A stretch of 64,000 bases of DNA, taken from an uncultured Verrucomicrobiota bacterium (GTDB taxonomy: Bacteria; Verrucomicrobiota; Verrucomicrobiia; Verrucomicrobiales; Verrucomicrobiaceae). Location: assembly GCA_903838675.1 (NCBI GenBank), contig CAILZI010000027.1, positions 1 to 64,000 on the forward strand. Reading direction: 5' to 3'. The stretch's first letter is position 1. Each line of letters opens with the position of its first letter. This document shows, piece after piece, positions 62,309-64,000 of the stretch. Under the pieces are notes generated by a model. That model saw only the letters and a program-made list of their open reading frames with translations. It made no database searches and had not been told where the DNA came from. The position numbers and the translations under genes are program-made.

Positions 62309-62489
62309 AGGAGTGTGGAAGCAGGCAGCACGGCTTGCAAGCAGGTTCCCTGGATTCCAATACGATATGCGGCCATGTAAATCCGTTCAAAAGATCAAGA
62401 ATCGTCAGCGGCATGCCAAGGATGCTCATCTGGCACAGGTTGTCAGTTGTGCTGGTGAACTGCTAGTCTCGTTGCTAAGATGTGGTTTA
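62309..62489. other. Divergent intergenic region
   Basis: This 181-bp gap separates the minus-strand ATPase and the plus-strand isomerase-like gene, so it should contain both promoters. I found no tRNA, repeat or clear operator. Confidence 0.4.
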
Positions 62490-64000
62490 TGCCATCCAAA
62501 TCCAAAATCGTTCAGCTCGTGGCCAGCGGTGACCTGCGCCTTTCTGCCAATCAAACCTGCTGGGCGGCCCAGGTCGCCATGGAAGAGGCGCTGGGTGCTG
62601 CACTGAAAGCGGAGGGCTGGGAGGTCAAACGTGCGCATGCCGTGGACACATCCAAGAAGCATGGTTTCATCGATTCACAGCGGATGGGCATCGAGGTGTT
62701 TCGCGGCATCGATCCTGACCTGCCGTTGATCGTGGCGGAGGCGATATGGCAGTACTCACACCATGTGCTGGCAGGGTTGACCACCCATCGCGGCCCGATT
62801 TTGACGGTGGCAAACTGGAGCGGCCAGTGGCCGGGCCTGGTGGGCATGCTCAATCTCAATGGCTCGCTCACAAAAGCTGGCGTGAAGTACTCGACCCTCT
62901 GGAGCGAGGATTTCACCGACACCTTTTTTAAGACCAAGCTGAAACAGTGGCTCAAGTCCGGCAGCATCACCCACGATCTCAGCCACGTGCAGAAACTGGA
63001 GAAGGTGAAGGTGCCAGCCAAATCTGCGGCTCTGGGCAAGGAACTGGCCACCACCTTGCGCACGGACAAGGCGATCATGGGCATCTTTGATGAAGGCTGC
63101 ATGGGCATGTTCAATGCCATCATTCCTGATCATGCGCTGCATGCCTGCGGCGTGTTCAAGGAGCGGTTGAGCCAGTCGGCGCTGTACCATGAAACAATGC
63201 AGGTAAGCGATTCGGATGCGCTGGCGATCCACACCTGGGTGGTGAAGCACGGCATGACCTTCCAGCTTGGCGACAATCACGCCATGCAGCTCACGCGCGA
63301 TCAGGTGCGGCTGCAGTGCAAGATGTACGCCGCTGCGCTTCGCATCGCGGATGATTTTGGCTGCGACGCCATCGGCATTCAGTATCAGCAGGGCTTGAAG
63401 GATCTTCTGCCGGCGAGTGATCTCGTGGAAGGCATGCTGAACAACTCGGACCGCCCGCCGGTGAAGTCGCGTGACCGCAAACGCACCTTGCTGGAAGGGC
63501 AGCCCCTCCTGCATTTCAATGAAGTGGACGAATGCGCCGGCCTCGACGGCATGCTCACGCAGCGCGTCCATCGCGCCCTGCAGCAGCCAGTTGAAACGAC
63601 GCTGCACGACGTGCGCTGGGGCGAAAAATATGGCAAGGATTACGTCTGGGTCTTCCTCATCAGCGGCGCGGCTCCTCCCGCCCATTTCGCCGAAGGCTGG
63701 AAGAGTGCCGAGGGCTTCCGCCAGCCCGCGATGTACTTCCCGAGCGGCGGCTCCACGCTGCGTGGCATTTCCAAGCCGGGCGAGATTGTCTGGTCACGCA
63801 TTTACGTACAGGATGAAGCGCTGCACATGGACATCGGCCGCGGCTGTGTGGTTGATCTACCACGTGAGGAAACCGAGCGCCGCTGGCAGCTCACCACGCC
63901 GCAGTGGCCGATCATGAGCGCGGTGACCTATGGCGTGAGCCGTGACCAGCTCATGGCCAAGCATCAGGCCAATCACGTCCAGGTCGCCTATGCCAATGAC
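62490..64000 (+). CDS. L-fucose isomerase-like protein (partial, runs off the window)
   Basis: The frame is open from ATG 62490 (an in-frame ATG lies at 62481) to the window end, 503 codons without a stop. It begins [20 protein letters not shown] and has [59 protein letters not shown] and [20 protein letters not shown]. This matches the fucose/arabinose-isomerase-like proteins common in Verrucomicrobia. The Glu in FDEGCMG and Asp in IPDHA could be the metal ligands. Ketol isomerase activity on a deoxy or aldose sugar is expected. The 3' end is missing. Confidence 0.75.

Overview
The window looks like chromosomal DNA of a GC-rich member of the Verrucomicrobiota, most likely a Prosthecobacter-like Verrucomicrobiaceae. 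This rests on gene content rather than a marker gene: exported Asp-box (sialidase-like) proteins, DUF4838, secreted FAD oxidoreductases, FHA proteins, and a lexA gene preceded by TGTTC-N4-GAACA, the LexA-box type I recall as described for Verrucomicrobia. No rRNA, tRNA, IS element, integrase or CRISPR array was recognised.

Region by region. 1-932: edge of a minus-strand gene and a small exported metzincin-like protease in DNA visibly poorer in GC. 923-15188: housekeeping and metabolism (bioF-like with a TPR protein, lexA, M32 carboxypeptidase, a deoC / aldehyde dehydrogenase / catalytically dead half-ALDH operon, glutamate dehydrogenase family, DinG-like helicase, ApbE, an acid phosphatase, an FHA membrane protein). 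15190-23960: the most unusual locus. A 1967-residue protein carries an N-terminal FHA domain, a giant coiled coil with 306-bp tandem repeats, and a C-terminal tail that reads like the beta domain of GrpE. It is followed by a lidless Hsp70 and a 110-residue protein resembling a J-domain without HPD. Together they look like a dedicated FHA-guided chaperone set.

23994-27199: RsuA-type pseudouridine synthase, polysaccharide deacetylase, a minus-strand ncRNA with a strong intrinsic terminator and 6S-like architecture, and a degenerate phosphoesterase. 27218-45724: sugar and peptide catabolism: three sialidase-like genes, phosphofructokinase, KDPG aldolase plus KDG kinase, PepF and PepD peptidases, a LacI regulator, a lipoprotein with a triplicated domain, and an APH-fold kinase coupled to an HpcH-type aldolase. 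Two of the sialidase-like genes share the upstream palindrome GTGTTA-N3-TAACAC, suggesting one regulator. 45761-52658: an exported carbohydrate-type cluster (two paralogous FAD oxidoreductases, a Tat-signal pyruvyl-transferase-like protein, DUF4838) that ends at a truncated osmC, which marks a recombination junction. 52915-59337: HxlR regulator with twin operators, DinB-like protein, two MATE transporters around a DUF5069 gene, and a clan GH-A glycoside hydrolase. 59353-62308: a minus-strand P-loop ATPase plus TPR protein pair that resembles a conflict or signalling module. 62490-64000: start of a fucose-isomerase-like gene that runs off the window.

All calls come from reading the sequence; no database search was possible. 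Family names rest on motif recognition.
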